Below are positions 8,213-16,760 of a stretch of 64,000 bases of DNA, one piece after another (position 1 is the stretch's first letter; the number at the start of each line of letters is the position of its first letter). Source of the stretch: Sarcina sp. DSM 11001 (GTDB lineage Bacteria; Bacillota; Clostridia; Lachnospirales; Lachnospiraceae); NCBI RefSeq assembly GCF_900101015.1, contig NZ_FNFZ01000017.1, positions 5,254-69,253 of the forward strand. Reading direction: 5' to 3'. Under the pieces are notes generated by a model. The model was given only the letters and a program-made list of their open reading frames with translations. It did no database searches and was not told the DNA's origin. The position numbers were made by a program, and so were the translations under genes.

Positions 8213-9544
8213 GTGTCTCCGATTGGAATGATTCGAAATAAAATTACGTCAGCGGGAGCAAAGGGCGCGGAACAGATCCGTGCTGCTGCCGTACGCGCGA
8301 CTGCCAGAAACGGAAAAGAGCCTTATGCCTATGAGGAGCCTTCGGAGGATGTCCTTTTGATGCAGGAAAATATCTCCGAGCGCCTGCGGGAGGGGGAGAT
8401 CCCCTCCTCTGTTCTCGGGTCTTCTCTTTATTTGAAAAAAGACGCAAGACCGCCTCTCTTTTCTGTTTTTGTCGATGTGAAGGAACCGGACCTTCGACTG
8501 TTCAGAAGTACGCTGACTTCGGTGCTGGAGCAGACCTACGGTGAATATGAACTGTATATCATTGACAGGGGCATCTCCGACCAGGTGAGGGATGTGGTCG
8601 CCTGGTACCGGGAAAAAAGGATCCACTATCTGGATATTTCGGATGGATCCGGTTTTGCGGGCATATTTAACAGGGCGGCTTCCGAGGCGGCCGGGGATTA
8701 TATCCTGCATCTGGAATGCGGCGATCTCCTGACGAAGGACGCTCTGTTTGAGACGGCCCTCGCGATCATGCAGACGGATGCGGAAATCCTCTACGCGGAT
8801 GAAGACCGGCGCGACGCAAAGGGCAGACGGTTTTCAGATCCCTATTTTAAACCGGATTTCAGCCTGGACTATCTGTATGCGGCTGATTATATGTCCCGGA
8901 TCATGGTCGTGCGCCGCTCCCTGTTTCTGGCGCTGCGCTTCCGCGAAGAATATGAGGATGCGCCGGAATATGATTTTGTCCTGCGCGCGCCCAAATCGGG
9001 TATCCACCATATTTCCCGGATCCTCTGTCATGTGTGGCAGAAGGGCGGACCCTTGCCGGAGTCATTGGACGCAAGAAAGAGGGCGCTGGAGGATTATTTC
9101 CGCCTGCGCGGTGTCAAGGCAAGTGTGCGGTCCACCAGAGGCAGGGATATCCTGGAGATTGAATATATTCCGGATATATTCACCTCCCGCAGGATGGTCG
9201 GCATTGTGGGCGGAAAGGTTCTCGACGAGAAACACAGGATCATAGGCGGCCTGCAGGATGAGCGGGGCAATGTCATGTTCGAAGGATGGGACGAAGCCGA
9301 AGAGGGCGCCCGTATGATGGCGCAGACCGCCCGGAACGCGTGGGCCGTGGATGTGCGCTGCATGAAGATCCGCCCGGAGCTGCAGGGACTGTACGAAGAG
9401 GTCTTTGGCTGTTCCTATGAAGGACATATCATGCACAGCTCGGAAAACCTCAATGCCCTGAGCCGGCAGTTCTGCGCCCGCGTGAGGGAGATGGGCTATT
9501 CCATCGTCTGGAGCCCTGTGCTCAAGCGGGTGGTCCGGTCCTGA
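8213..9544 (+). CDS. Glycosyltransferase family 2 protein with atypical metal motif
   Basis: The 443-residue protein shows a GT-A fold at about residues 80-290: PLFSVFVDVKEPDL strand, LTSVLEQTYGEYELYIID, and the paired signature ADEDRRD...PYFKPDFS. The usual DxD segment reads HLECGDLL, so the first Asp is replaced by Glu-Cys-Gly. Residues about 320-400 (GIVGGKVLDEKHRIIGGLQD) resemble the opening of a second, eroded GT domain. The start is GTG 8213, 7 nt after GAGG; an ATG at 8228 has almost no ribosome site. It probably acts with its two neighbours on one polysaccharide. It may be catalytic with altered metal binding, or a non-catalytic partner. Confidence 0.65.
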   Translation: MSPIGMIRNKITSAGAKGAEQIRAAAVRATARNGKEPYAYEEPSEDVLLMQENISERLREGEIPSSVLGSSLYLKKDARPPLFSVFVDVKEPDLRLFRSTLTSVLEQTYGEYELYIIDRGISDQVRDVVAWYREKRIHYLDISDGSGFAGIFNRAASEAAGDYILHLECGDLLTKDALFETALAIMQTDAEILYADEDRRDAKGRRFSDPYFKPDFSLDYLYAADYMSRIMVVRRSLFLALRFREEYEDAPEYDFVLRAPKSGIHHISRILCHVWQKGGPLPESLDARKRALEDYFRLRGVKASVRSTRGRDILEIEYIPDIFTSRRMVGIVGGKVLDEKHRIIGGLQDERGNVMFEGWDEAEEGARMMAQTARNAWAVDVRCMKIRPELQGLYEEVFGCSYEGHIMHSSENLNALSRQFCARVREMGYSIVWSPVLKRVVRS

Positions 9545-9552
9545 AGGCTCCG

Positions 9553-9672
9553 ATGAAGAACCTGGAAATAAGAATCTGAAAACGAAGAACTTGGGACTAA
9601 AAGAACCTGGGAATAAAGAACCTGGAAAAGAAGAGCCTGGAAATGAATGGCCTGAAAAAGAAGAACTGAAAT
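9553..9672. repeat. Degenerate AAGAACCTGGAAATA tandem repeats
   Basis: About eight imperfect units of 13-16 bp (GAAGAACCTGGAAATAA and variants) fill most of the gap between two glycosyltransferase genes. No promoter or terminator is apparent inside. Confidence 0.75.
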
Positions 9673-9702
9673 AAAGCCCCGCAGAAGTGACGAAGGAAAA
9701 CA

Positions 9703-11022
9703 ATGTGTAAAAAAACTGTGACTGCAGTCCTTCCTGCAAGAAACTGCAGGCAGGACCTGAATAAATGCCTGAAGGCGCTGACAGCGGGAGAATATGTTCC
9801 TGAGATCATTGTGGTGGACGACGGCTCAAAGGACGGGACAGGGGAGATGGTCCGCAGAGACTGGCCCTCCGCTGTAGTTCTGACCCTGGGGGCGCACACG
9901 GGATACGCGCACGCCGCCAATTCCGGGCTGAGGCTTGTACGGACGGAATACGCCCTCTTGCTGCGGCCTGACCTGCAGCCCTCCCGCCGGTGTGTGAAAC
10001 GCCTCCTGGATGCAGTGAGCGGTGAACCGGCCGGAGTGGATGGCCCCGGTATTTTCTGCGCGGTGCCTCAGGTGATCACAGATCCTGAAACTTATTGTAA
10101 TCATCAAAAAACGATCCAAAAAGATATCCCCAAAACTATATCGAAAACTATATCGAAAACCAGCTCAAAAACTATCCCAAAAACCAGCCGTGAAACGATC
10201 CATGGAAATAATCGAAAAGGCACTGGCTGTAAAACTGCTGTCCGGAACAGACGGATCGGGAGTCCTCCTTTTATAAAACCGGCTTCCAGTCTGCCGTCAG
10301 CATGCGGCCGGCCGGCAGGCTGTCCCTCCCGTCCGGAGCCGACACTCGCTGTGCCGGACGGCTGTGCCCTGTATCGGATGGCGGTCCTGGAGCGGATCGG
10401 CTGGCTGGATGAGCGCCACTATGACGGTCTGGAAGCCTTTGACCTGAGTATGCGGGCGGCGCTGTACGGCTTTGACACTGTCCGGGTGCAGGGGGCTTAT
10501 GTACGGCCTGCAGACGGAAGGGGACAGGATCAGGCGCGGGAAACTCTCCGCAGCAGGCTCGCCGCGGGCAACAGCCTGTTCACGTTTTATAAAAATATGC
10601 CCCGTCTGCAGCGGATCCTCGCCTTCCCTCTGGTAGCTTCCGTGCGGAGGACCCAGGAGGCTGCCTTATTGCACAGGAGCGGGAAAGACGGTTGGAAAGA
10701 AGGCCGGGGAAAAGGCGGGAACGAAGACTGGAAAGAAAACTGGAAAGAAGAGCACCGGATGGACATTGAGAGGGGCAGGATGCTCTGTACTCTGGAGAAG
10801 GAGCGCCGCGAAGCCTTTGAACAAGGCGCAGGCAGCTGGCCGGAAAACCTCTCCGAGGCTTCCTATCTCGCGATGGGAAAAGAGGCCGGGCGGATTTATC
10901 CGCTGTTTCTGGCGTATCGGGAACCGGCTTCTCCGGACAGGATCCCCCGGTATTTGCGGATCAGCCGGCTGCTTTTTCGCGATTATGTAAGGGATTATCT
11001 GTTATTTGATAATAAAGTCTGA
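9703..11022 (+). CDS. Family 2 glycosyltransferase with low-complexity insert
   Basis: The 439-residue protein begins directly with a GT2 core: VTAVLPARNCRQDL, PEIIVVDDGSKDGTGEMV, and ALLLRPDLQPS at the DxD position. The core continues after an insert with PDGCALYRMAVLERIGWLDE, matching the region before the catalytic base of GT2 enzymes. Residues about 134-205 are a Lys/Thr/Ser-rich repeat insert (KTISKTISKTSSKTIPKTS) encoded by degenerate DNA repeats of about 18 bp. A second charged repeat (GWKEGRGKGGNEDWKENWKE) lies near residue 330. The insert falls between conserved motifs, probably in a surface loop. The start ATG has only a weak GAAGG site. Confidence 0.65.
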   Translation: MCKKTVTAVLPARNCRQDLNKCLKALTAGEYVPEIIVVDDGSKDGTGEMVRRDWPSAVVLTLGAHTGYAHAANSGLRLVRTEYALLLRPDLQPSRRCVKRLLDAVSGEPAGVDGPGIFCAVPQVITDPETYCNHQKTIQKDIPKTISKTISKTSSKTIPKTSRETIHGNNRKGTGCKTAVRNRRIGSPPFIKPASSLPSACGRPAGCPSRPEPTLAVPDGCALYRMAVLERIGWLDERHYDGLEAFDLSMRAALYGFDTVRVQGAYVRPADGRGQDQARETLRSRLAAGNSLFTFYKNMPRLQRILAFPLVASVRRTQEAALLHRSGKDGWKEGRGKGGNEDWKENWKEEHRMDIERGRMLCTLEKERREAFEQGAGSWPENLSEASYLAMGKEAGRIYPLFLAYREPASPDRIPRYLRISRLLFRDYVRDYLLFDNKV

Positions 11023-11047
11023 AAATGGTCTGCACGTATGTTCTCAA

Positions 11048-11076
11048 TTGATTAAGAGGACGGATGATGATATTAT
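11048..11076 (+). promoter_or_regulatory. Candidate promoter upstream of the coiled-coil gene
   Basis: TTGATT (11048-11053), a 17-bp spacer and TATTAT (11071-11076). The remaining leader to 11268 contains a GCGCCC/GGGCGC hairpin at about 11213-11231 and no open frame. Confidence 0.5.
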
Positions 11077-11268
11077 ATGTGTATTCCCAGACTGAGGTAC
11101 AACATATAGAGATATGGAGCAGCGCTGCTACAATTTTTGCTGTTTAAGTACAGCCTGTACATTGTAAGGCCGGCGCCGGGATAAATAAAATCACGTAAAA
11201 GCCCCGTATCCTGCGCCCTTGAAAGGGGCGCGTCAGTTTATGCATCAGTTTATAATGGAGGTCTGCAG

Positions 11269-11910
11269 ATGCGCAACACAGTCCCTATCATGGATCTGAA
11301 TAATCCCGATGAGCTGATCAGGGCAAACGGGGCCGCAGAGGCGGCTCACACGAACCGGCTCCGGGAGGAGGTAAGCGATTATACACAGATGATCGAGCAG
11401 CTCCGCGACCTGTATGACCGGAACAGTGAGCTGGTACAGAAGCTTCAGTTCATGAACAGGAGCCAGGCGGATGAGATGCGCCTCCTCCTGCAGGAAAACA
11501 ACGACAGGATTTCGGAAAAGCTGGCTTCCCTGCAGGGACTGGATACGCAGGCCCTCCAGGACAGCGTGACCGCAGCCGTGAATTCCTCTGGGGATTCTGT
11601 CCGGGATGCGCTCGCCGAAGGCCTGCGCCAGACACAGGACCACGCTGCGCAGCTCAGTCAGCAGTCCGATGATTTTAACCATAAAGAGAACGTCAGGGTG
11701 TATAGGAACATTCAGGCATCGATGATCTCCGAGCTCGGGAAACAGACTGTTGAGCTCAAGGAACAGATCGATGCGCTGCAGACCCTTGTCAAGCCGGATC
11801 CCGCAGAGACACTGATGCGGAAGGTCACTTTTGGGCTCCTTGCCGCTGTGCTTGCGATCCAGCTTTTGGAGGGTGTCGGGCTTCTCAGCCTGTTCCTGAG
11901 CATGCGCTGA
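11269..11910 (+). CDS. Tail-anchored coiled-coil membrane protein of unknown function
   Basis: The 213-residue protein is rich in Glu, Gln and Leu with long heptad-like stretches (about residues 25-100 and 145-180), predicting a coiled coil. A single hydrophobic segment near the C-terminus (about 188-210, FGLLAAVLAIQLLEGVGLLS) would anchor it in the membrane with the coil in the cytoplasm. There is no signal peptide. TGGAGG precedes the ATG. I recognise no named family. Position after three glycosyltransferases would fit an organising role in envelope assembly, but it has its own candidate promoter and the link is only positional. Confidence 0.65.
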   Translation: MRNTVPIMDLNNPDELIRANGAAEAAHTNRLREEVSDYTQMIEQLRDLYDRNSELVQKLQFMNRSQADEMRLLLQENNDRISEKLASLQGLDTQALQDSVTAAVNSSGDSVRDALAEGLRQTQDHAAQLSQQSDDFNHKENVRVYRNIQASMISELGKQTVELKEQIDALQTLVKPDPAETLMRKVTFGLLAAVLAIQLLEGVGLLSLFLSMR

Positions 11911-11946
11911 GGTTCTTTTTCATTTTTCTGTTTTCAGGCAGACTCA

Positions 11947-12038
11947 AAGTGATTTCAGTCCGCTTATAAATGCTGCTTAGTTTACAAGTGTTGCTTATAA
12001 GTGATTTCAGTCAGCTTATAAGTGGTTTCAGTCCGCTT
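11947..12038. repeat. Tandem repeats before the flavin reductase-like gene
   Basis: Units resembling AGTGATTTCAGTCCGCTTAT lie at 11947, 11999 and 12020, with shorter fragments between. The gap holds no clear promoter. Confidence 0.7.
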
Positions 12039-12119
12039 TTTCAACTGTTTCAGCGCATTCTTGAAAAAGCAGTCCGGTTTTAAAAGCTGCGGGCAGAGCC
12101 CCGCTGAAATGAGAAAGGC

Positions 12120-12965
12120 ATGGCAAGACAGTACTGGAGGCCCTCCAATCTGCTCTATCCGGTGCCGGCTGTTATGATCAGCTGCGCGGATGAAGAGGGG
12201 AGGAGCAACATCATGACAGCAGCCTGGGCCGGCACGATCTGCAGTGATCCGGTCATGGTTTCTGTCTCCATACGGCCCGAGAGATATTCCCACGGGATCA
12301 TCTCCCGGACAAGGGAATTTGTCATCAATCTCACAACGGAGCAGCTCGCCTGCGCCGCGGATTTCTGCGGAGTCCGTTCCGGCAGGGATATTGATAAGTT
12401 TTCGCATCTGAAACTGACGAAAGTGCCGTCGCGCGCCGTGAGCGCGCCGTCCATCGGGGAGAGCCCGGTGTGTCTGGAGTGCGTTGTCACACAGATCGAA
12501 AATCTGGGGACCCATGATCTGTTTATCGCAAAGGTCGTGCAGGTCTCCGTGGATGAACAGTATCTCGATGAGAACGGCCGGCTGCGTCTCGATCAGGCAG
12601 GTCTGATCGCCTATGTGCACGGTGCCTACCTTTCCCTCGGGGATAAGCTCGGTACTTTCGGCTTCTCAGTTCGAAAACGCGCTCAGAGCAGGCTGGCGGA
12701 GATCAAGCAGACCGGAGAAAGACAAACCGCAGGAAAACAGACCTGGACAAAACGTATCGGGACAAAACGTATCGGGGCAAAGCGTGTCGGGGAAAAACAA
12801 ACCGGGAATAAGCTTATCGGGGAAAAGCATCCCGGAGAGAAACAAACCCGGACAAAACGTACCGGAAAAAAATCATCTGCCGCGGGGCGGCAGACCACAA
12901 AAAAGAATACATCAGCGCACGGACGGAGCCGGAGGGCGCGCGGTGCGAAGATTGAAGGGGCTTAA
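12120..12965 (+). CDS. Flavin reductase-like FMN-binding protein with basic repeat tail
   Basis: Residues 1-190 match the flavin reductase-like domain: YPVPAVMISC, NIMTAAWAG, DPVMVSVSIRPERYSHGII and a C-terminal YVHGAYLSLGDKLGTFG. Such proteins bind FMN and are often reductases, though many have no known substrate. Residues about 195-281 form an unusual, very basic Lys/Thr/Gly tail built from imperfect 15-bp repeats (TKRIGTKRIGAKRVGEKQTG), absent from ordinary members. The tail ends right at the next gene: its stop TAA (12963-12965) abuts the murA ATG at 12966, so the two are probably translationally coupled. The ribosome site is poor (GAGAAAGG too close to the ATG). Confidence 0.75.
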   Translation: MARQYWRPSNLLYPVPAVMISCADEEGRSNIMTAAWAGTICSDPVMVSVSIRPERYSHGIISRTREFVINLTTEQLACAADFCGVRSGRDIDKFSHLKLTKVPSRAVSAPSIGESPVCLECVVTQIENLGTHDLFIAKVVQVSVDEQYLDENGRLRLDQAGLIAYVHGAYLSLGDKLGTFGFSVRKRAQSRLAEIKQTGERQTAGKQTWTKRIGTKRIGAKRVGEKQTGNKLIGEKHPGEKQTRTKRTGKKSSAAGRQTTKKNTSAHGRSRRARGAKIEGA

Positions 12966-14264
12966 ATGGCACATTATATAGTTAAAGGGGGAAACTCCCT
13001 GAGCGGCGAAGTGGAGATCGCAGGAGCAAAGAATGCTGCGCTCGGTATACTGGCTGCTTCTGTCATGAGCAACGAAACGGTTACAATAGAAAACATTCCG
13101 GATGTGAGCGATATCCGCGCCATCCTCAGGGCGATCCAGACGATCGGCGCTCACGTGGAGCGGATCGACAGGCATACCTGCAGGATCAACGGATCCATGA
13201 TCAGCAGAGACGCTGTCGTGGACAACGATTATGTCCGCAAGATCAGGGGGTCCTATTATCTGATCGGATCTCTTTTGGGCAAGCACAGGCGCGCTTCCGT
13301 GGCTCTGCCGGGAGGCTGCAATATCGGCCTGCGCCCGATCGACCAGCATATCAAGGGCTTCAGGGCCCTAGGGGCGGATGTCCGCCTGGCACCTCCCGGA
13401 ATGGTGATCGCTGAGGCGGAGGTCCTGAGCGGAGCCCACATCTATATGGATGTCGTCTCCGTCGGTGCCACGATCAACATCATGATGGCTTCCGTCATGG
13501 CGGAGGGCACCACCATCATCGAGAATGCGGCCAAGGAGCCTCACGTTGTCGATACGGCGAACTTCCTCAACAGCATGGGCGCCAAGATCAAGGGAGCCGG
13601 AACGGATGTGATCCGCATCAAGGGCGTTCAGAATCTGCACGGAACCACTTATTCGATCATTCCCGACCAGATCGAAGCGGGCACCTTTATGTTTGCGGCA
13701 GCGGCGACCAAGGGGGATGTCGTGATCAAAAATGTCATTCCCAAGCATCTGGAGTCTCTCTCGGCCAAGCTCCTTGAGATCGGATGTCAGATCCACGAAT
13801 CCGACGATGAGGTGCGCGTCGTCGCCACGAGACGGCTGGGGCCGACCAATGCCAAGACTCTCCCCTATCCGGGCTTTCCCACGGATATGCAGCCCCAGAT
13901 CACTGTTCTTTTGGGCCTTTCCCGCGGGATCAGTATCGTCACGGAGAGCATTTTTGAGAACCGCTTTAAATATGTGGACGAGCTCACCAAGATGGGCGCT
14001 CACATCCAGGTGGAAAAAAACACTGCCATCATCGACGGCGTGGAAAAATATACCGGCGCGAACCTGAGCTCTCCCGACCTGCGCGCAGGCGCGGCCCTGG
14101 TGATCGCGGCGCTGTCCGCCGAGGGAATCTCGGAGATTTACGATATCAAGTATATTGAGCGCGGATACGAGGATTTCCCGGAAAAGCTCCGGAAGCTCGG
14201 CGCGGAGATAGAAGTAATCGATACGGAGCAGGAAAAGAGAAGGTTTCAGTTCAGAGTAGGATGA
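12966..14264 (+). CDS. murA: UDP-N-acetylglucosamine 1-carboxyvinyltransferase
   Basis: The 432-residue enzyme transfers enolpyruvyl from PEP to UDP-GlcNAc, the first committed step of peptidoglycan synthesis, in the cytoplasm. The start YIVKGGNSLSGEVEIAGAKN contains the conserved substrate Lys-Asn pair, and LPGGCNIGLRP carries the catalytic, fosfomycin-targeted Cys. The remaining two-domain EPSP-like fold is complete (PTDMQPQ, NRFKYVDEL, DLRAGAALVIAALSAEG). The ATG directly follows the stop of the flavin reductase-like gene, with GAAGGGG as ribosome site. A terminator follows. Firmicutes often carry two MurA paralogues; which one this is cannot be told here. Confidence 0.93.
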   Translation: MAHYIVKGGNSLSGEVEIAGAKNAALGILAASVMSNETVTIENIPDVSDIRAILRAIQTIGAHVERIDRHTCRINGSMISRDAVVDNDYVRKIRGSYYLIGSLLGKHRRASVALPGGCNIGLRPIDQHIKGFRALGADVRLAPPGMVIAEAEVLSGAHIYMDVVSVGATINIMMASVMAEGTTIIENAAKEPHVVDTANFLNSMGAKIKGAGTDVIRIKGVQNLHGTTYSIIPDQIEAGTFMFAAAATKGDVVIKNVIPKHLESLSAKLLEIGCQIHESDDEVRVVATRRLGPTNAKTLPYPGFPTDMQPQITVLLGLSRGISIVTESIFENRFKYVDELTKMGAHIQVEKNTAIIDGVEKYTGANLSSPDLRAGAALVIAALSAEGISEIYDIKYIERGYEDFPEKLRKLGAEIEVIDTEQEKRRFQFRVG

Positions 14265-14269
14265 CATTC

Positions 14270-14302
14270 AGCCCCGTGCTTTTGCAGGTACGGGGCTTTA
14301 TG
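14270..14302 (+). terminator. Terminator after murA
   Basis: AGCCCCGT (14270-14277) pairs with ACGGGGCT (14290-14297), followed by TTATGTTT. Confidence 0.8.
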
Positions 14303-14406
14303 TTTATAAAAACAGCTCAGAGAGCTGGCTCCGCGGGAGCGTCTTGCAGAAAACAAGATTCTCCACGCGGGTCTTGAAAAAACAGTAAACGGTAAAGGAG
14401 TGTGAA

Positions 14407-15168
14407 ATGGGAAACGGATTGATGAAAGCGGTAACAGAAAACGGCAGCTTCGTCGTGGTATGCCTGCTCGCGGTCGTAGGACTGATCCTGGTGGCGTATC
14501 TGTTTGAGAGGGCGGCCCGCGCCCGCAGCGGAGGCACCGAGAGGATCCTGGCAACGCGCAAGATCGTTATGATCGGTATGTTCTCTGCCCTGTCCGGCAT
14601 CCTCTACTGCTTTGATTTTTCTCTCCCCGTGATCGCCCCTGAGTTTTACAAGCTGGACTTCTCTGAGCTCCCTGCCATGATCGCAGGTTTTGCCTTCGGA
14701 CCTGTCGCGGGCGTACTGGTGGAATTCATCAAAGAACTGGTCAAGCTGGTGATTAAGGGCACCTCGACCGCCTTTGTCGGCGACCTGGCCAACTTCCTCA
14801 TCGGCTGCATGCTGGTCCTGCCCGCCTCCATTATTTATCAGTTCAAAAAATCCAGAAAGACAGCGGTCATCGGCTGCGTGGCCGGAACCCTGGTCATGAC
14901 CGTCTTTGGCACCTGGTTCAACGCGGTCTATCTGCTTCCGGCCTTCTCCAAGCTGTTCGGCCTGCCGCTCGACACGATCCTGGGCATGGGCAGTGCCATC
15001 AATCCTGCTGTCAAGGACCTGACGAGTTTTGTGGTCCTCATGGTAGCGCCCATCAATATCATCAAGGGCGTCGGCATTTCTGTCCTGACCATGCTGATCT
15101 ATAAGAAAGTCAGCCCCATTATCAAATACGGACGCACCATGTCGGAAGGCGGCAGTGCCCGCGTCTGA
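14407..15168 (+). CDS. ribU: ECF transporter S-component, riboflavin (RibU-like)
   Basis: The 253-residue membrane protein has an N-terminal extra helix (about 15-35) and then the six-helix S-component core. The RibU-type signature is clear: YKLDFSELPAMIAGFAFGPVAGVLVEFIKEL followed by GTSTAFVGDLANFLIG (quoted in two parts). It should bind riboflavin or a related flavin and deliver it through the shared EcfAA-T module, which is not in this window. AAAGGAG precedes the ATG. No FMN riboswitch was recognised in the 140-bp upstream gap, which holds the murA terminator and a possible decayed repeat. The flavin reductase-like protein two genes upstream is a suggestive neighbour. Confidence 0.8.
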   Translation: MGNGLMKAVTENGSFVVVCLLAVVGLILVAYLFERAARARSGGTERILATRKIVMIGMFSALSGILYCFDFSLPVIAPEFYKLDFSELPAMIAGFAFGPVAGVLVEFIKELVKLVIKGTSTAFVGDLANFLIGCMLVLPASIIYQFKKSRKTAVIGCVAGTLVMTVFGTWFNAVYLLPAFSKLFGLPLDTILGMGSAINPAVKDLTSFVVLMVAPINIIKGVGISVLTMLIYKKVSPIIKYGRTMSEGGSARV

Positions 15169-15259
15169 TCCGGGCTTGAGCAGAAGAAACGAAAGAACCA
15201 TCGCGGGACGGCAGAGAAAACAGAAATAGGAACAAAGAAGGAAAAAGGAGGGAACGAAC

Positions 15260-15688
15260 ATGATCGCAATCGGATCCGACCACGGCGGCTTTGAATTGAA
15301 ACAGAAAGTGATCGCTCACCTGAAGGAACAGGGAAAGGAAGTAAAGGATTTCGGGACCTACAGTCTGGATTCCTGTGACTATCCCGATTACGGCCGGGCT
15401 GTGGGAGAGGCAGTGGCCTCCGGCCAATGTGAGAAGGGGATCGTCATCTGCACGACCGGCATCGGCATTTCCATCACAGCCAACAAGGTCCCCGGCATTC
15501 GGTGCGCCCTCTGTCATAACACGACCACAGCCCGTCTGACCCGCGAACATAACGATGCCAACGTTCTTGCCATAGGCGCGGCCATGGTAGGTGAAATTGT
15601 CGCCATGGATATCGTGGACACTTTCTTTGCGACTGATTTTTCGTATGGAGAACGTCATCAGAGAAGGATCGACAAGATTGAGTGCTGA
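15260..15688 (+). CDS. rpiB: Ribose-5-phosphate isomerase B
   Basis: The 142-residue enzyme interconverts ribose 5-phosphate and ribulose 5-phosphate in the pentose phosphate pathway. The family pattern is complete: IGSDHGGFELK, the catalytic Cys in IVICTTGIG, HNTTTARLTREHNDANVLAIGA and a C-terminal RHQRRIDKI. The ATG at 15260 follows AAGGAGG. The same fold includes LacA/LacB and allose-6-phosphate isomerases, but the single-gene context and residues favour RpiB. Confidence 0.9.
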   Translation: MIAIGSDHGGFELKQKVIAHLKEQGKEVKDFGTYSLDSCDYPDYGRAVGEAVASGQCEKGIVICTTGIGISITANKVPGIRCALCHNTTTARLTREHNDANVLAIGAAMVGEIVAMDIVDTFFATDFSYGERHQRRIDKIEC

Positions 15689-15759
15689 AGACCCGGGTCG
15701 GGATAAACAGTGATCACATGTCCCTGTGTGGCTGTACAGGCAGCTGCGCAGGGGCTTAT

Positions 15760-15825
15760 TTATTCTTCATCGCGCAATACCCGTGACTTCAATAGTGGGA
15801 TACGCGCGCAAAATAGGAAACTCGC
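15760..15825 (+). repeat. Dispersed palindromic repeat, family A, first hairpin only
   Basis: TTATTCTTCATCGCGCAATA is followed by CCCGTGACTTCAATAGTGGG and ATACGCGCG. The element then stops after GGAAACTCGC, so the second hairpin is absent. It lies 37 bp upstream of tsaE. Confidence 0.85.
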
Positions 15826-15861
15826 TTTCAACTATAAAAATATAATTGTGGAGAAAAAGTA

Positions 15862-16290
15862 TTGGAAAAAGTATTTGAGACCTATAGTCCAGAAGAGACC
15901 CTGGAGATTGGAAAACTCCTCGGGGAGAACGCCGCGCCGGGGGAGGTCTATGCCCTGATCGGCGACCTCGGCGCAGGAAAGACTGTCTTTACAAAGGGGT
16001 TCGCGCAGGGACTCGGTATCGAAGAGCCGGTGAACAGCCCTACCTTCACGATCCTGCAGATCTACGAGGAGGGACGGATCCCCCTCTACCATTTTGATGT
16101 ATACAGGATCGAAGAGCCGGAAGAGATGGAGGAAGTCGGGTTCGATGAGTACATCGACGGGGACGGCGTCTGCCTGATCGAATGGGCGGGGCGGATCGGT
16201 GACCTGCTTCCGCCGGAGGTGATCGTGGTCCGCATAGAAAAGAATCTGGACAGAGGGCCTGACTACAGGAGGATCACGGTGAGGCGCTGA
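15862..16290 (+). CDS. tsaE: tRNA t6A biosynthesis ATPase TsaE
   Basis: The 142-residue P-loop protein (Walker A GDLGAGKT at about residues 34-41, switch-like NSPTFTILQIYE, then HFDVYRIEEPEE and ECLIEW-type motif LIEWAGRI) is the ATPase that drives the TsaBD complex in making N6-threonylcarbamoyladenosine on ANN-decoding tRNAs. The start is TTG 15862, placed 8 nt after a GTGGAG site; no better ATG exists. It would normally be followed at once by tsaB and rimI. Here an AT-rich secreted-protein gene with its own promoter and terminator lies between tsaE and tsaB. Confidence 0.92.
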   Translation: MEKVFETYSPEETLEIGKLLGENAAPGEVYALIGDLGAGKTVFTKGFAQGLGIEEPVNSPTFTILQIYEEGRIPLYHFDVYRIEEPEEMEEVGFDEYIDGDGVCLIEWAGRIGDLLPPEVIVVRIEKNLDRGPDYRRITVRR

Positions 16291-16531
16291 AGCCCGGGAG
16301 ATACAAAAGACAGGGGACAGCTTCCCGGCAGTGAAGGCAGGGATCTGTCTCCTTTTTTATGTTACCCTTTTCAAAAAAATGCCTGCTTAAGAACGCAAAG
16401 CAGAATTCTTGTAAGGAAAACATATAAAACATATAAACTGTAAGGAAAACAGAAAAATTGTGGAAAATGTTAAAAATCTGCAGGAAATGACGGAAAAACC
16501 TGTGCAATAAGTACATTTTCTACAAAATTAA

Positions 16532-16562
16532 TTGTTCCTTTATATCGGCCTTGATGTATAAT
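16532..16562 (+). promoter_or_regulatory. Candidate promoter of the secreted protein gene
   Basis: A perfect TATAAT (16557-16562) lies downstream of TTGTTC (16532-16537) with a long 19-bp spacer. The gap 16291-16760 is strongly AT-rich. Just after tsaE it has a weak AGACAG/CTGTCT hairpin with a T-run (about 16307-16357). The roughly 190-nt leader holds nothing else recognisable. Confidence 0.45.
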
Positions 16563-16760
16563 AGTAGCAGAGCGTTTACAGTGGCAGGTAATTCATAAAA
16601 GCTTTGTATATGTTTTTGGAAGACTGTTGATGATTCCGGATTCTGCCAGAGCGATTTATGTGATTACTATTAGTAATGCCTGTGCGGCATTACGGTCGAA
16701 AGATCTGGATCGATCAGAGTACCGGAAACAAGTCAAAATAAAGTGAAAGGGGAAAACATC

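Noticed and set aside
14302-14406. FMN riboswitch before ribU
   Set aside because: The gap is too short and lacks the conserved RFN segments. Only the murA terminator and a possible degraded repeat are visible.
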